Shown here in pieces: positions 35,061-46,548 of a stretch of DNA of 64,000 nt. Source of the DNA: Leptobrachium leishanense (lineage: Eukaryota; Chordata; Amphibia; Anura; Megophryidae); the NCBI GenBank assembly GCA_009667805.1, contig CM019066.1:115496190-115560189 (forward strand), written 5' to 3'. A program made the translations under genes and the position numbers. Under the pieces are notes generated by a model. That model ran no database searches, was not told where the DNA came from, and saw only the letters and a list, made by a program, of their open reading frames with translations. Numbering within the stretch: position 1 is the first letter of the stretch; each line of letters opens with the position of its first letter.

Positions 35061-36228
35061 TTTCTGGTTTTCTGCTTCTGTTGAGAATAGTTACCCTCTT
35101 GTTTGAATGCACAACGGGGATTTATCTTTTCTAGCTGCAGCTGAGTGTACACACTTTTGTCTATATTATATTTTGGGAGGGGGGCTATAGAGACCCAACC
35201 CCAGGTTTTCCATTTTTGTACTCGACTGACTAGAACATCTGAACACTAAAAAGTTTTTGCATCTGTTTGCTGCAATGTAAGACTCCAAACGCTTTGGCAG
35301 TAAAGGCAAACATTATTGAATTCAGTAATGCCTTGCCAAATATTTAAAATGTGCCTTTAATGTGTTCAGTAAAATGACTTCTAAATGTCTTCTGAGAAAT
35401 CCTAACCCAAAAACAGTTAAAATGAATAGTTCTTTTGGTGCCACAGGGGTAGGTAAAGCTCCCAGGCATTTGGCTTGTATCGCATTGCAGCATCAGGCTT
35501 CCACTTCTGGTAGGTGAATAAAGGTTAAGGCATCATTTCTGTTTCACCCTCAGAAAATGCACATAAATTTCATCTGGCCGTTCTGCTAAATCTGCCATTT
35601 ACAGAGAAATCTCGGCCGTTTCAAAGTGAACACATTACCCTGCCCATGCACGCAGAACCGTTATCGTAGAGTACAGAAGAACAGTCCTGACAAAGCCTTT
35701 AAAGCATAGTGTTCTGGGAGTTGGATACATCCACAGGTTTAGATGAAAAGGAATGACAGAAATTGGAAATATATCAGACTAAAACGATATCAAAGTCGCA
35801 CAGTCAAACAGTGAATTGCTCATTATGCAATTTAAAGCATATATAAGACACTAGCACAGGACTCCATGGGTCTAGGAGTAGTAAACTCATTCTGTGCTGT
35901 ATTAAGCTTTAAGCTATCACAGACAATGTTTCTTTTTTATTAAGAACACAGCATTTACACCAGAGATCAAGTCCAGAAACATCAATGATATATATTCTTC
36001 CTTCCAAAAATGAGATTACCCGCTCACTTCTCTATATACCATTTTATACTGCATGGTCAAAAAAATGTCACTGTCTGGTTTTAACTAAGCAAATAGATAA
36101 GAGGATTCCATTTTTATAATTACTGCAGTGACTAATATGTTTCAGCAAAATATAAGGTCAGCTGACTCCCTGAATATACTGAATGATCAGGTTTTCCCAT
36201 CAATGAGTTTATTTCTTCCCAGATGGCA
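35061..36228. other. Unassigned DNA
   Basis: Mixed-composition sequence without recognisable repeat ends or coding signal. Confidence 0.4.
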
Positions 36229-37290
36229 CTGGTATGTCCCAAGATGACAATGTTAGAGTTCATGGGGCTCAAATTGTGCAATGGGGGGGGGGTGCAGGGA
36301 ACATGAGACATCATTTTCACACATGGATTGGCCACCAGAGTCCAGGCCTCAACCCCACTGAGAATCATTGGAATATGCTTGAAAAGACTTTAGGCAAACT
36401 CCCATCATCAATACAAGACCTTGGTAACAAATTAATGCAACTCTGGATGGAAATTATTATTATTATTATTATTAAGCTTTATTTGTAAACCGCCAGCATG
36501 TTCCGCAGCGCTATACAATGGGCACAATACAGACAGTGTAACAATACATTGAACAACATTTGACTAACCAGTACGAGGGCCCTATTCACGTGAGAACTCA
36601 CAATCTAGAAGGGTTGGGGGTGGAAAGAGGAGGAGAGGACTGCAAGGTGCAAGGTGGGAGTGATGGACTGCAAGGTGGGAGTGATGACCTGGTTGCGTCA
36701 GTGAGTCGGGTGGTAGGCTTCCCTAAATAGGAAACTCTTAAGGGAGCGTATGAAGGAAGAGAAACTATGGGTAAGTCTGACCATACGAGGGAGAGTGTTC
36801 CAGAGGATGGGGGCTGCGAGGGAGAAATTCTGCAGTCTATCATGGGAAGAGGTGATGTGGGGAGAAGCTAGGCACAGGTCACTGTTTGATCTTAGGGAGC
36901 GGGCTGGGGTGTATTTGGTGATTAGTGAGGACAGGTAGTGGGGAGCTTTGTGAGTGAGAGCTTTGTAGTTCAGGGTAAGGATTTTGAATTTAATTCTGCA
37001 GTGGTTGGGGAGCCAGTGAAGGGACTCGCAGAGAGGAACCGCAGAGACAGAGCGGCGGATGAGGGGGATGAGCCTGGAAGAGGCATTCAGAATGGATTGT
37101 AGGGGGGAGAGGCAGGAGAGAGGGAGGCCAACTAGAAGATTATTACAATAGTCAAGTCGGGATGCAAATAAATGTTGTGCCATTGCAAAAGTTTATTGAA
37201 ACGGTCACACGGAGAATGATTGCCATAATCACAGAAAAAAATGGTCTGAGCATCATGAGAAATGTAATACCAAAGTATCTGGGGTCCAAG
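36229..37290 (+). mobile_element. Tc1 transposase fragment split by an L2 tail
   Basis: 36229-36452 encodes a plus-strand Tc1 C-terminal piece (GHQSPGLNPTENHWN carries the Glu; LMQLWMEI follows). After the L2 insert the fragment resumes at about 37166 (AAATGTTGTGCCATTGCAAA) to about 37290 with a highly diverged tail. No TIRs are visible. A third, older Tc1 lineage. Confidence 0.75.
36453..37165 (-). mobile_element. L2-type LINE 3' end on minus strand
   Basis: The (ATT)n run at 36453-36476 is the tail of the element, followed inward by 'CCGCCAGCATGTTCCGCAGC'. On the minus strand an open 161-codon stretch (36698-37183) encodes the L2-like RT end: SRLDYCNNLLVGLP, ESLHWLPN, FKILTLNYK, PHYLSSLI, LWNTLP, SFLFREAY. 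It is the same family as 29683-30280 but extends further 5'. It sits inside the Tc1 fragment between GGAAAT and AAATG. Confidence 0.88.
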
Positions 37291-37330
37291 GATGTTGGAT
37301 ACTAGATTTGACTCCTACCATGCTTAGGGT

Positions 37331-38035
37331 AACTGAAAGGAAGTCTGTTTTTGCCTCCACTCGCCAGGTATGGTGGACTATTTGATCCTCCCCAAAGTGA
37401 TGCGAGTTGGAGAAGCACTTTTTGTTATTCCCAACGCTACAGTCTCACCTTGTCATACAAAGATTATGTGATAAGTATTTTTGGTGCAAGCACATACTAA
37501 TTTCTATTACCTGGGTTGGGTTATATTATAAATCAAACTATCTGCAGCCCATATGTCATTGTCATATCCAGAACCCGTAACCTCTATCCATTACATCTCT
37601 CCCTTTCCATCTTAACGCACAGCTGCCCACTCAATTTGCTGAGTACAATGTCAGCCAAGGTATGGAATGTGTTTTGTGCTATTTCTCACCAGCCTTTTAC
37701 AAGAGGAATGATGTGGGAGCGGTGATTTTCTCTACATTACATGCATAATAGGGCTTCTTTTCTGTAGCTCATATTAGGATAAATCCCACAGAAGAAACGC
37801 AGTCATCCTAAATGAACAAATAGAGGAGTGGTTGCATGCGTCGGTAGCTTTATGAGGAGGACATGAAGCTGTAAATGGAAGCAGAGCTTCAGTTTTGTCT
37901 TCCAGATAACACGCCAAGAGTCATTTTCCAACATTTTAATTTATCTGGGTTTCTGCACAGAGCAGAGTTGCTGCATGAGTTAGAAGTCAGATAAGGCAAT
38001 ATATTGTTTTTTAAAACTTGTCCAAGCCCCTATAC
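37331..38035. other. Unassigned DNA
   Basis: No recognisable repeat termini or coding exon. Confidence 0.4.
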
Positions 38036-38091
38036 CAGTGCTTCTCAACTGTGGTCCTCAAGTCCCCCTAACAGGCCAGAATTTAAGGATC

Positions 38092-40260
38092 GAGGGAATG
38101 TGGTACGGAGGAGGCGCTAAAGTGAATAGGATATTGGTATGAATATGTATGCAGCCTACTGGGAGAGGAACACAAAACCTCGACAGAAATGTGTTTGAGG
38201 TACGAAAAGGAGTGGGAGTTACTCCAGTGGCGCAGAAGGAGGTAATTTGCGTTGAAACTCCGTGTAAATGCAAAACGGAAATATTCTAAAAAAACAGTTT
38301 TAAGTCAACTGTAGGAGCACAGTCTAGGAACAGACCAATGGTAAAGTGCTATCTTAAGTGTACACTAAAAAAAGTGCAATGCAATCGAAAGTGCATATGG
38401 TGCAAATAACAGCTAAAAAAGTGCTGACTAGGAGCACAGTCTTGCATCCTTCCACGACTAATATATCTAGACAATATTGCACTATTTCTCTCTTTCTCTC
38501 TCTTTTTTCCCCTTCCCCGTACCACGAGAACGTGGAATCTACTAGAACGCAGAATCCACTAGGACAACAAGGATAACATCCATTTCTCCCCCATTTGGAG
38601 GATTTTCGTACATGGACGCTATAAGTGAGAGGCCTACACAGTTATCAATAAGCCCTCCTTTTATCCATTCACGAATAAGACTGTCTTTTTAGACTTTTTG
38701 CACTATCTCTGGACTATTCTTATTACCATTTTTGTGCTAATTCAACTGCACTTTACATTTGCACTTTGCACAAGAAGTGTGTGTTGTTTTTTATGTCCTT
38801 TTATGTGCTTTTATGTATGTGTAGCGCTCACTCCCGGAGGAGCCACTGAAAATGAACCACGGGTCAGTCTCCCCGCACTAGGGAATAAATATACTCCAGC
38901 ACCGTTGTGGATTTTATAAATTATATAATTTACTGAAGTAAAAGGCATATAATGAGACACGGTGTTCGTAGATATATTCACAGTAGTTCGTATCACGGTA
39001 AACGCGCAGTGGGAAAAAAAAGAAATGCGAGACTTCGTATTTCTGAAAAATATGCGACCGAACAGAAAAATACAATACTTCGTAATTACGAGAAACGCGC
39101 AGCGGAAAACAAAATAAGATGCGAATCTTTGCCCCTTTTTCGATACTAGGGAGTGAGTCCCGAACAGGTTAAGTCCCGAATTGTGAGTGTATGTGTGTGT
39201 TATGGTACCCGGGTACTATTCAACTGGCCAGTGAATCTTTTAAGCGATGTCTTCGACTAGTCAAGTTGGGGCCCTGTGGGTTTCAGAAATAAACAACAGC
39301 GTGCTTGCTTGAGCTTTTGTAAAACCGGCCTTGGAGGCCTCTCACCCATCCGTTCGATCACCAAGGCTCCGCTGACCCAGGACGTCTCTCCGCTCGTTTT
39401 CCTCGCTGGGATACCGGCTACTGGATAGGTGGTCAGGCTTTCTGTGCTCCGGCCCGGACTTGTCCAGCTACCGCCTGCTCTCCCATCCAATGGACTCGCG
39501 GTACTCCTCACTCGAGGTCCTCAGCTTGTCTGGATAACAACTTGGGTGATGTCTGTCAATGAGTAAGGCTCCTTCTGGCAAGGCAGGATAACCCCACTAG
39601 AATTCTGATAGGCCACACTTGCGCTCCGGCCTTGTCACGGTTCCGCTCTGCAGCACTGCGTCCTCTCTCATGCACTCCCTGGCGCGCTCTGGCGCGCTCT
39701 CCACGAGGCTCAGGATGTACAGCGTCTGTGTCCCACCCACTTCCTGTCTGTTTGCAAAGCATGCCGGGAAACGTAGTCCCAATGTTCAGTGTCTCTGTCG
39801 CGCTTGTCTCCCTCCGGTGGCCAAAAATAGGTACTGCCACAGTAAGAGTTTAACCACAGCGCTACATATGTTTTTATGAACTGTTTCTATTACGAATATT
39901 CAACACGCTTTTCACAGTACGCTTTATAACGTGCACAACGTTTTTAGCTGTTATTTGCTCCATATGCACCTTTGATTGCATTTGCACTTTTTCTAGTGTA
40001 CACTTAATCATTGGTCTGTTCCTAGACTGGCTCCTAGTCAGCACTTTTTTAGCTGTTATTTGCACCATATGCACTTTCGATTGCATTGCACTTTTTTTAG
40101 TGTACACTTAAGATAGCACTTTACCATTGGTCTGTTCCTAGACTGTGCTCCTACAGTTGACTTAAAACTGTTTTTTTAGAATATTTCCGTTTCGCATTTA
40201 CACGGAGTTTCAACGCAAATTACCTCCCTCTGCGCCACTGGAGTAACTCCCACTCCTTTT
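38092..40260. mobile_element. Foldback element with 230-bp arms and 15-bp TSD
   Basis: The arms 38205-38434 and 40031-40260 are inverted copies of equal length (230 bp) with two mismatches by eye. The insert is flanked by a perfect 15-bp duplication, CAGAATTTAAGGATC (38077-38091 and 40261-40275). The left end carries an extra 113 bp outside its arm. Tandem sub-repeats ('CTAGGAACAGACCAATG', 'GTGCATATGG') continue inward from the right arm. A solo LTR of 1,047 bp lies in the middle, so the element before that was about 1.1 kb. A 15-bp variable TSD argues for target-primed insertion of a retroelement (for example Penelope-like, whose LTR-like repeats may be inverted) rather than cut-and-paste. 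No RT is present. Confidence 0.75.
38820..39866 (+). mobile_element. Solo LTR A, TGTAGCGCT...AGCGCTACA
   Basis: 1,047 bp in TG...CA form with 8-9 bp inverted ends, flanked by TATG on both sides (38816-38819, 39867-39870). A 'GGAATAAATATAC' stretch lies about 60 bp in. A diverged relative on the minus strand at 40993 shares the ends, 'GTTGTGGATTTT...TTTACTGAAG', 'TACTATTCAACTGGCCAGTGAAT'-like sequence and 'AGGCCTCTCACCCATC'. No gag-pol remains. Confidence 0.75.
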
Positions 40261-40373
40261 CAGAATTTAAGGATCACCTTGGGGAAATGCAGACTGAATC
40301 CTGCAATCACTGAGCAGCAAATCATATCACCTGTCCAGTGCTTCAGATATCTGGCAAACCTGACCTGTTAGGG

Positions 40374-40509
40374 CAGGGGTCAGCAACCTTGGCTCCCTGA
40401 TGTTTTGGGAACTACATTTCCCATGTGGCTCAGTCAGCTTAATGGGTGACTGAGCATCATGGGAGATGTAGCTCCCAAAACATCAGGGAGCCAAGATTGC
40501 TGACCCCTG
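40374..40509. mobile_element. Palindromic hAT-type MITE, intact copy
   Basis: 136 bp, CAGGGGTCAGCAACCTTGGC to GCTGACCCCTG, almost a complete palindrome (CCCTGATGTTTTGGGA...TCCCAAAACATCAGGG). Perfect 8-bp duplication TGTTAGGG at 40366-40373 and 40510-40517. It is nested in the MITE at 38036-40547. Confidence 0.9.
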
Positions 40510-40547
40510 TGTTAGGGGAACCTTAGGACGGGATTTATGAACCACTG

Positions 40548-40992
40548 TCCTATACAAATTATCAGATAATCATTGGTGGGTTTCTAGGCAGGATTTAAAT
40601 GCACCTCTAATGCCAACCCATGGTGGGATTCTTTGAAAGGGAATCGCGCCCTATATGTTTTATCATTTTTCCTAACATATGTATAGTAAAAATATATAAT
40701 TTTGTCCCCCCCCCCTTCTTCCTTCTGTATCCCTTTTGTTCTGGAAAACACTGAATAAACTTTAAATTGGAAAATATATATAAGTTTAGTTATCACTAGG
40801 GTGACTGGAAGAGCCGCTGTACAAGACAGACCTCCACTCTCTCTTCCAGCCTGATTGCTGGCCAACATGATGATTATTCAGTCAGCCCACTGATGTCACT
40901 GCTGAGGGCCTTCTGCATAGGCCCACTTCCAACTCCCCCAACAAAAGAGGAACATGGCAGTGCCGGGGCTGGAGTCAGATAAGTAAAGCATG
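40548..40992. other. Unassigned DNA
   Basis: A C-run near 40706-40715 and AT-rich sequence; nothing recognised. Confidence 0.4.
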
Positions 40993-41924
40993 TGTAGTGC
41001 TGTGTTCGTCTGGCTCTATGGACTGAGTTGTTGCGGCCACTAGAGGGAGACACAGCTTAGACATGTCAAGGACTATGCTGGACTAAAAGACTCTATCTCC
41101 CAGAGACCTTTGCGAAGAGGACAGGACGTGGGTGTGCTGGCAACAGGAAAGACATCAGGAGCCTAATGCATGGCATGGCATGGGCAGAGCGAGTAGAGCA
41201 GCAGAATGAGTGAGACGCATGCAGTACATTGTCCGGGATCACAACCAGGCCGGAGAGTGGACCGAAGCGTATCCAGTGCTGGAGATCGGGGACGTAGTGT
41301 ACATCATCGCATACCACATTCCACTGAGCAGCTCGGAGGACAACCAGGTTCCAGAAGAACTTCGAGTAAGGAGCCCGCGGATCGAACGGGAGTGCAGGCG
41401 GCGGATCGGTTCCTGTTGCGGAGATTCAAAAGAGCAGATTCGTTGGCACCGGGTTCCAGTTGGCAGAGAGAGATCCTTTGGTCGAGTCATCGGTTCTGGA
41501 CACAGTGTTCGCCAGATGGGTGAGAGGCCTCAAGGCCTGCAGTTCCGAGAAAGTGGGCACTCGGTTGATTGCTTCAATTCACAGGGCCCCAACGTTGACT
41601 AGTACAAGATATTTTTGTTCATTCACTGGCCAGTTGAATCTAGTACCTGGGTACCCTAAGACACCAATTTATGAGCCTTTTTGAGCGGGACTTAAACTCA
41701 CGAACTGAGGGGCATTAACCGTTTCTTGTCCGCCACTTATTTTTCCCGCGTTGCGCATTACGTAATTTATCCCCGCTTAATCGATTTACGCTTCAAAGTA
41801 TATGTGTATTCAATGCCACTTTATTGCTTCAGTAAAGTATAAAATCTAGAAAATCCACAACAGTGTGCTGGTGTATAGTAATTCTTAGTGCGGTGAGACT
41901 ATCCTGGGTTTATTGAGCGCTACA
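40993..41924 (-). mobile_element. Solo LTR B, same family as LTR A, inverted
   Basis: 932 bp flanked by CATG on both sides (40989-40992, 41925-41928). Read on the minus strand it begins TGTAGCGCTCAATAAACCC and ends CAGCACTACA. ORFs across 41206-41684 run through the GC-rich part of the LTR and have no family resemblance. Two LTRs with the same ends and 4-bp duplications confirm a real family. Confidence 0.75.
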
Positions 41925-42610
41925 CATGCAATATCTCACCAAGGGTTGAGATTTCTCATTAATCTTTAAGAACAATGCAGTATCTGTCTCCTGATGTGAT
42001 ATCACATGGAAAGTGCACCTGGACAGTACAAGTGCACTTTAAATAAATATAAATTAACCCTTGGCCATGGATATTTATTTAATATAATGGGAGTACAATT
42101 ATTTATGTAATGGCAACACATAGCGCTGTACAATAAGTCATGTGAATCAATCAGATCAGTGTGTCAAAGACACTAATCACTTTTATACCAAGCGCAATGG
42201 AAGGCGAACAGAGCATTTACATTCAAGACTTGCAAACTACATGTATAAGGCTAAAACTGGACTTTGTAAAACATTAGCACTAGTACTATTGCTGTTCAAC
42301 TTCACTTTAAGGCTGGTGGACACTAATGCTTAGGGGTGGGTTGTACTGATGCTGAGTAACTGTTATCCTGTCTGATGGGCATTGCCCAATCAAATTCTTC
42401 TCATATAGGAAAACTAAAAATATAACACTTGGACATATTTATTAATCTGACACTTTTTGTACACGCACAAATAAATGTGTATTGCAAACAAATTGTATCA
42501 TTTGCCTAATAAACACAAGTATCCTTCTACTGGGTCTTCTTATCATCCCACTACTCCAACACAAACCTGTAAGAATTATACTTTGTTCACAGTGGCAAAA
42601 ATCATACATA
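41925..42610. other. Unassigned DNA
   Basis: No repeat termini or coding signal supported. Confidence 0.4.
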
Positions 42611-42981
42611 CAGGATTATTCAAAGAGATCCGAATTGCTTGAGAAAGGTAACCGAACGCTCAAAATCAGCGGTCGGTTACCTTTCTTGGCCATTCGGCTA
42701 TACAGAGAGCAGGCAATTCGCCAAATCCTGGCGAATTGCCTGCACATACGGTGCCTGTTTCAGGGCAGTGAAATCTCCATAAAAAAGCACTGCTTCGGGT
42801 ATTCAGAGAACACAAACCAGCAGTGAAAGGTTCAAGAGAGCTTGGGAATCCTTCTAAGTGAAGCATTCCAAGTGAGCACTTAGAGATCTGCTGGAGATAC
42901 TCTGGAGGTAGTCTGAGGTTAGACAGGAGGAAGAAAACCTACAAAAGGTAAGATTTGCTGGTTTTAAATCCATTCTTTTTA

Positions 42982-43600
42982 ATGACAGGCTTGATCCAGT
43001 GTAAGAGCTGTCATGCATTTGTTTTTAGATCCAATTTTTGGAGGTTTGGAGTGTGCCTGATATATAGGCAGTTGTCTTTATTGCAGCAGGAAATAGACTG
43101 TTTGAAGGCGATTGTTGCTGGGTGATTCTATCATAAGAGGTGTTGAGCTGGAGAGTAGTGGTTTGGTGACATGTCTTCCTGGGGCTACTGCTCGTAGAGA
43201 CAAGAGATGTATTCTCAATATTGTCAAACAAGCAAAGCAGCAAGGGGAAGTGGACGTTCTAGTCCATCTAGGGACAAATGACTTGGCTAGCAATGAGGTT
43301 TCTGAGATTAAGGAAGATTTTTGTGCTCTTGGAGGTGAAATACAGCATATTGTGTCCACTGTGTCATTCTCTGAAGTTCTGCCTGTGCATAACATTCAAG
43401 ATAGGCAGATGCGCAATAGGGAATTTAATTTGTGGCTTCGGGAATGGTGTCGGGAGCAAGGATTTGGCTTTGTGTCCCATGATAGCTCTAATTGGAGCAG
43501 AAAAGAACTGTATAAAAAAGATGGTTTGCATCTTACTCATAGGGAAACATATGTTCTCAGTGAGAAGTTCAAAGGTTTCTCAAAGGAATATTTAAACTAG
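42982..43600 (+). pseudogene. CR1 ORF1 copy 2, linker deleted, esterase part open
   Basis: The ATG at 42982 begins MTGLIQCKSCHAF, the Cys-x2-Cys start also seen in copy 1. An internal deletion near 43108 joins the N-terminus out of frame to the esterase domain and brings a stop. From 43112 to the stop at 43598-43600 the SGNH domain reads without interruption: LLGDSIIRG, HLGTNDLAS near 43266, DGLHLTH near 43521. It retains the Trp codon that is a stop in copy 1. Confidence 0.88.
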
Positions 43601-43661
43601 GAGGGGGGACAAAAGGGTAAAAAACAATCTGCCCGATTGTCCCCCAAAACTAAATCAGAGG

Positions 43662-45935
43662 GTGCAAGCAACATGCGGGATAAAAAATGACAAGCTCAGA
43701 GTCGTGTCTATAAATGCTCGCAGTTTAGTCAATAAAATCAATGAACTGGAGGCAATGATGGCAGCTGAAAAAGTAGATTTAGCAGCGGTTACTGAGACAT
43801 GGTTCAGTGAGAAAAATAACTGGGACATAACAATACCGGGGTACTCTTTATATAGAAAAGACAGAGAAGGTAGGAAAGGAGGAGTGGCCCTGTATGTGAA
43901 AAACAACATAAAAATGAACCAAATAAAAGTGAGCGAAGTGAACATAGAGTCAGTTTGGGTTACGCTAACATTTGGCAATCCTACAGTAGCTCGTATAGGT
44001 GTGATCTATAGACCCCCTGGACAAGTAGAAGAGCTAGATAATCAGCTATTTGAGGAAATAGCCAAAATGACAATGAAGGGGGAAGTTATTATCATGGGGG
44101 ACTTTAATCTTCCTGATGTGAACTGGAAAACCAAAATAGCTGGGTGCACCAGGAGTACAAATATTCTAAACTCCCTACTGGGATTATCTTTAACACAAGT
44201 AGTTGAGGAGCCGACCCGTAAAGAGGCCATATTGGATTTAATACTCACAAATGGAGGTTTGGTATCAGACGTTGTTGTAGGTGAAAATTTGGGATCTAGT
44301 GATCACCGGTCAGTATGGTTTAATATAAGAACAGTGATGGAGCCGCACCACACAAAAACAAAAGTTTTAGACTTTAAAAAAACAGATTTTTCTAAAATGA
44401 GATTTTGTGTGAATGAGTCATTATCAGACTGGAGCAGTTTAAAGGGAGTCCAGGAAAAATGGGATTATTTAAAGGAAGCATTATTGAAGGCCACAGGCAA
44501 TTGCATTCGGCTTGTTAGCAAAAACAAAAAAGGGAAGAAACCACTGTGGTACTCTGCAGAAGTGGCCAAAATAGTGAAGAACAAAAAGATAGCATTCAAT
44601 AATTATAAAAAACTCAGAGTGAAGAAGATAGGCAAACCTATAAGATTAGGCAGAAAGAAGCAAAGCAATTTATAAGAGCTTCCAAAGCACACGCAGAAGA
44701 GAAAATAGCTCAGTCAGTAAAAAAGGGGGACAAAAATTTTTTAGATACATAAACGAGAAAGGAAAAGTAAAACAAGGATTAGTTCGATTAAAAACAAAGG
44801 AAGGAAGGTATGTAGAAGAGGGTAAAAGTCTCGCTGACTGCCTCAATGAATATTTTTGTTCAGTCTTTGCAGAAGAAAAGGAAGGAAAGGGACCTCAGTT
44901 AGGAGGAAACACTAACAATACATTTACATATGAGTTTACAGAGGAGGAGGTTCTACAGCAGCTGTCTAAAGTAAAGACAAATAAGTCAATGGGGCCTGAT
45001 GGGATCCACCCTAAATTATTAAAAGAGCTCAGTGATGTAATAGCAAAACCGTTAACAGATTTATTTAACCAATCCTTGTTAACGGGAGTCGTCCCAGAAG
45101 ACTGGAAATTAGCAAATGTTGTGCCCATTTACAAGAAGGGTAGTAGGGAGGAATCAGGGAACTATAGGCTAGTTAGTCTTACGTCAGTAGTGGGGAAATT
45201 AATGGAAACCATGTTAAAGGAAAGGATTGTTGAACATCTAAAATACATAGATTACAGGATCAGAAACAACATGGGTTTACCTCAGGGAGATCATGCCAAA
45301 CTAATCTTCTTGATTTTTTTGATTGTGTAACAAAAATAATAGACACAGGTGGTGCAGTAGACATTGCTTATTTAGATTTCAGTAAGGCTTTTGATACTGT
45401 TCCGCATAGAAGGCTTATCAATAAATTGCAATCTTTGTGCTTGGATTCCAATATTGTTGAATGGATTAGGCAGTGGCTGAGTGACAGGCAACAGAGGGTT
45501 GTAGTAAATGGAGTTTATTCGGCGCAAGGTCTTGTTACCAGTGGGGTACCTTAGGGGTCTTGGACCCATTCTCTTTAATATTTTTATTAGTGATATTGCA
45601 GAAGGTATTAATGGAAAAGTATGTCTTTTTGCTGATGACACAAAGATTTGCACAGGGTTGACGTTCCTGGAGGCATCAGCCAAATGACAAATGATTTAGG
45701 TAAACTAAAAAAATGGTCGGAGCTGTGGCAATTGAGTTTTAATGTGGATACGTGCAAGATATGGCACCTGGGACGTAAAAACCCAAAGGCTGAATATAGA
45801 AAATTTGATACAGTCCTAACCTCAACATCTGAGGAAAGGGATTTAGGGGTTATTATTGCAGAGGATCTAAGGGTAAGTAGTCGTTGTAATAGAGCAGCAG
45901 GAAATTCTAGCAGAATGCTTGGTTGTGTAGGGAGT
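43662..45935 (+). pseudogene. CR1 ORF2 copy 2, endonuclease open, RT broken
   Basis: 43662-44675 is open for 337 codons and covers the whole APE endonuclease: INARSLVNK, VTETWFS, YRPPG, GDFNLPDVNW, TNGGLVSDV and SSDHRSVWF, in order. A one-base loss in an A-run near 44608 shifts the frame. RT then continues in other frames (GPDGIHPKLL, VVPIYKKG, FSKAFDTVPH). It keeps the catalytic FADD box (45628-45639), unlike copy 1, but has lost part of the VPQGSVLGP block near 45549. The frame ends where hAT 2 begins at 45936. Confidence 0.9.
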
Positions 45936-46548
45936 AGGGATGAGCCGAACACCCCCCGAGTTCGGTTCGGGTCCGAACCCGAACTTCCCATATGTTCGGG
46001 TCCGAACCCGAACCCGAATTCGAACTCCATGCAAGTCAATGGGGCTGAAAATTCGGTTTTTAGAGTGCCCTCCAAGAGGGCATATATGCTAGATATTTGC
46101 CATAAAAGGTGTATGGGGGTCCGGGTAGTGCCCTGGGGGACAGGAAACAAGGACAAAAAGTTTTTTAAAAAAACATTTTTAAAGGGACAGTGAGTTTTCC
46201 ATGAAATAAGAGTTAAAAATAAAAACCAAAAATTCCTTCAAATATCGTGCCTAGGAGGTCCCCATAACCTGCCCGTGAAGTGGCAGATTTCTAGGATGTA
46301 TAGAAACACTTAAAAACAAAAAAATGACGTTTCAAATGACGGTAAATGCTTTTCAACTTGCATAAACAACTGCTTGGGGCGGCAGTCTGTATGAAAAGAG
46401 GAGACTTTTTCGTACACACAGAAAAAGTTTACTGATTTTTTTGGCTAAGTTATTGTGAAACTTATGCAGGCTTTGGATGAAAGTAACAATAGGTGCTTCA
46501 AAATTGGTCCTTTAGTGTCCTCAACAGGTCCGTCACACCGTAACCCCT

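Larger units (their letters stand above)
38036..40547. mobile_element. hAT-type MITE split by two later insertions
   Basis: Starts CAGTGCTTCTCAACTGTGG and ends GATTTATGAACCACTG. Flanks CCCTATAC (38028-38035) and TCCTATAC (40548-40555) match at 7 of 8. Only about 200 bp are MITE sequence: 38036-38091, 40276-40373 and 40518-40547. The rest is the foldback element and the palindromic MITE. Confidence 0.8.

Noticed and set aside
38358..40107. ORFs with identical MYTKKSAMQSKVHM starts on opposite strands
   Set aside because: Consequence of the inverted arms of the foldback element, not a duplicated gene.
41206..41684. ORFs of 74-130 codons
   Set aside because: They lie inside solo LTR B and resemble no retroviral or host protein.
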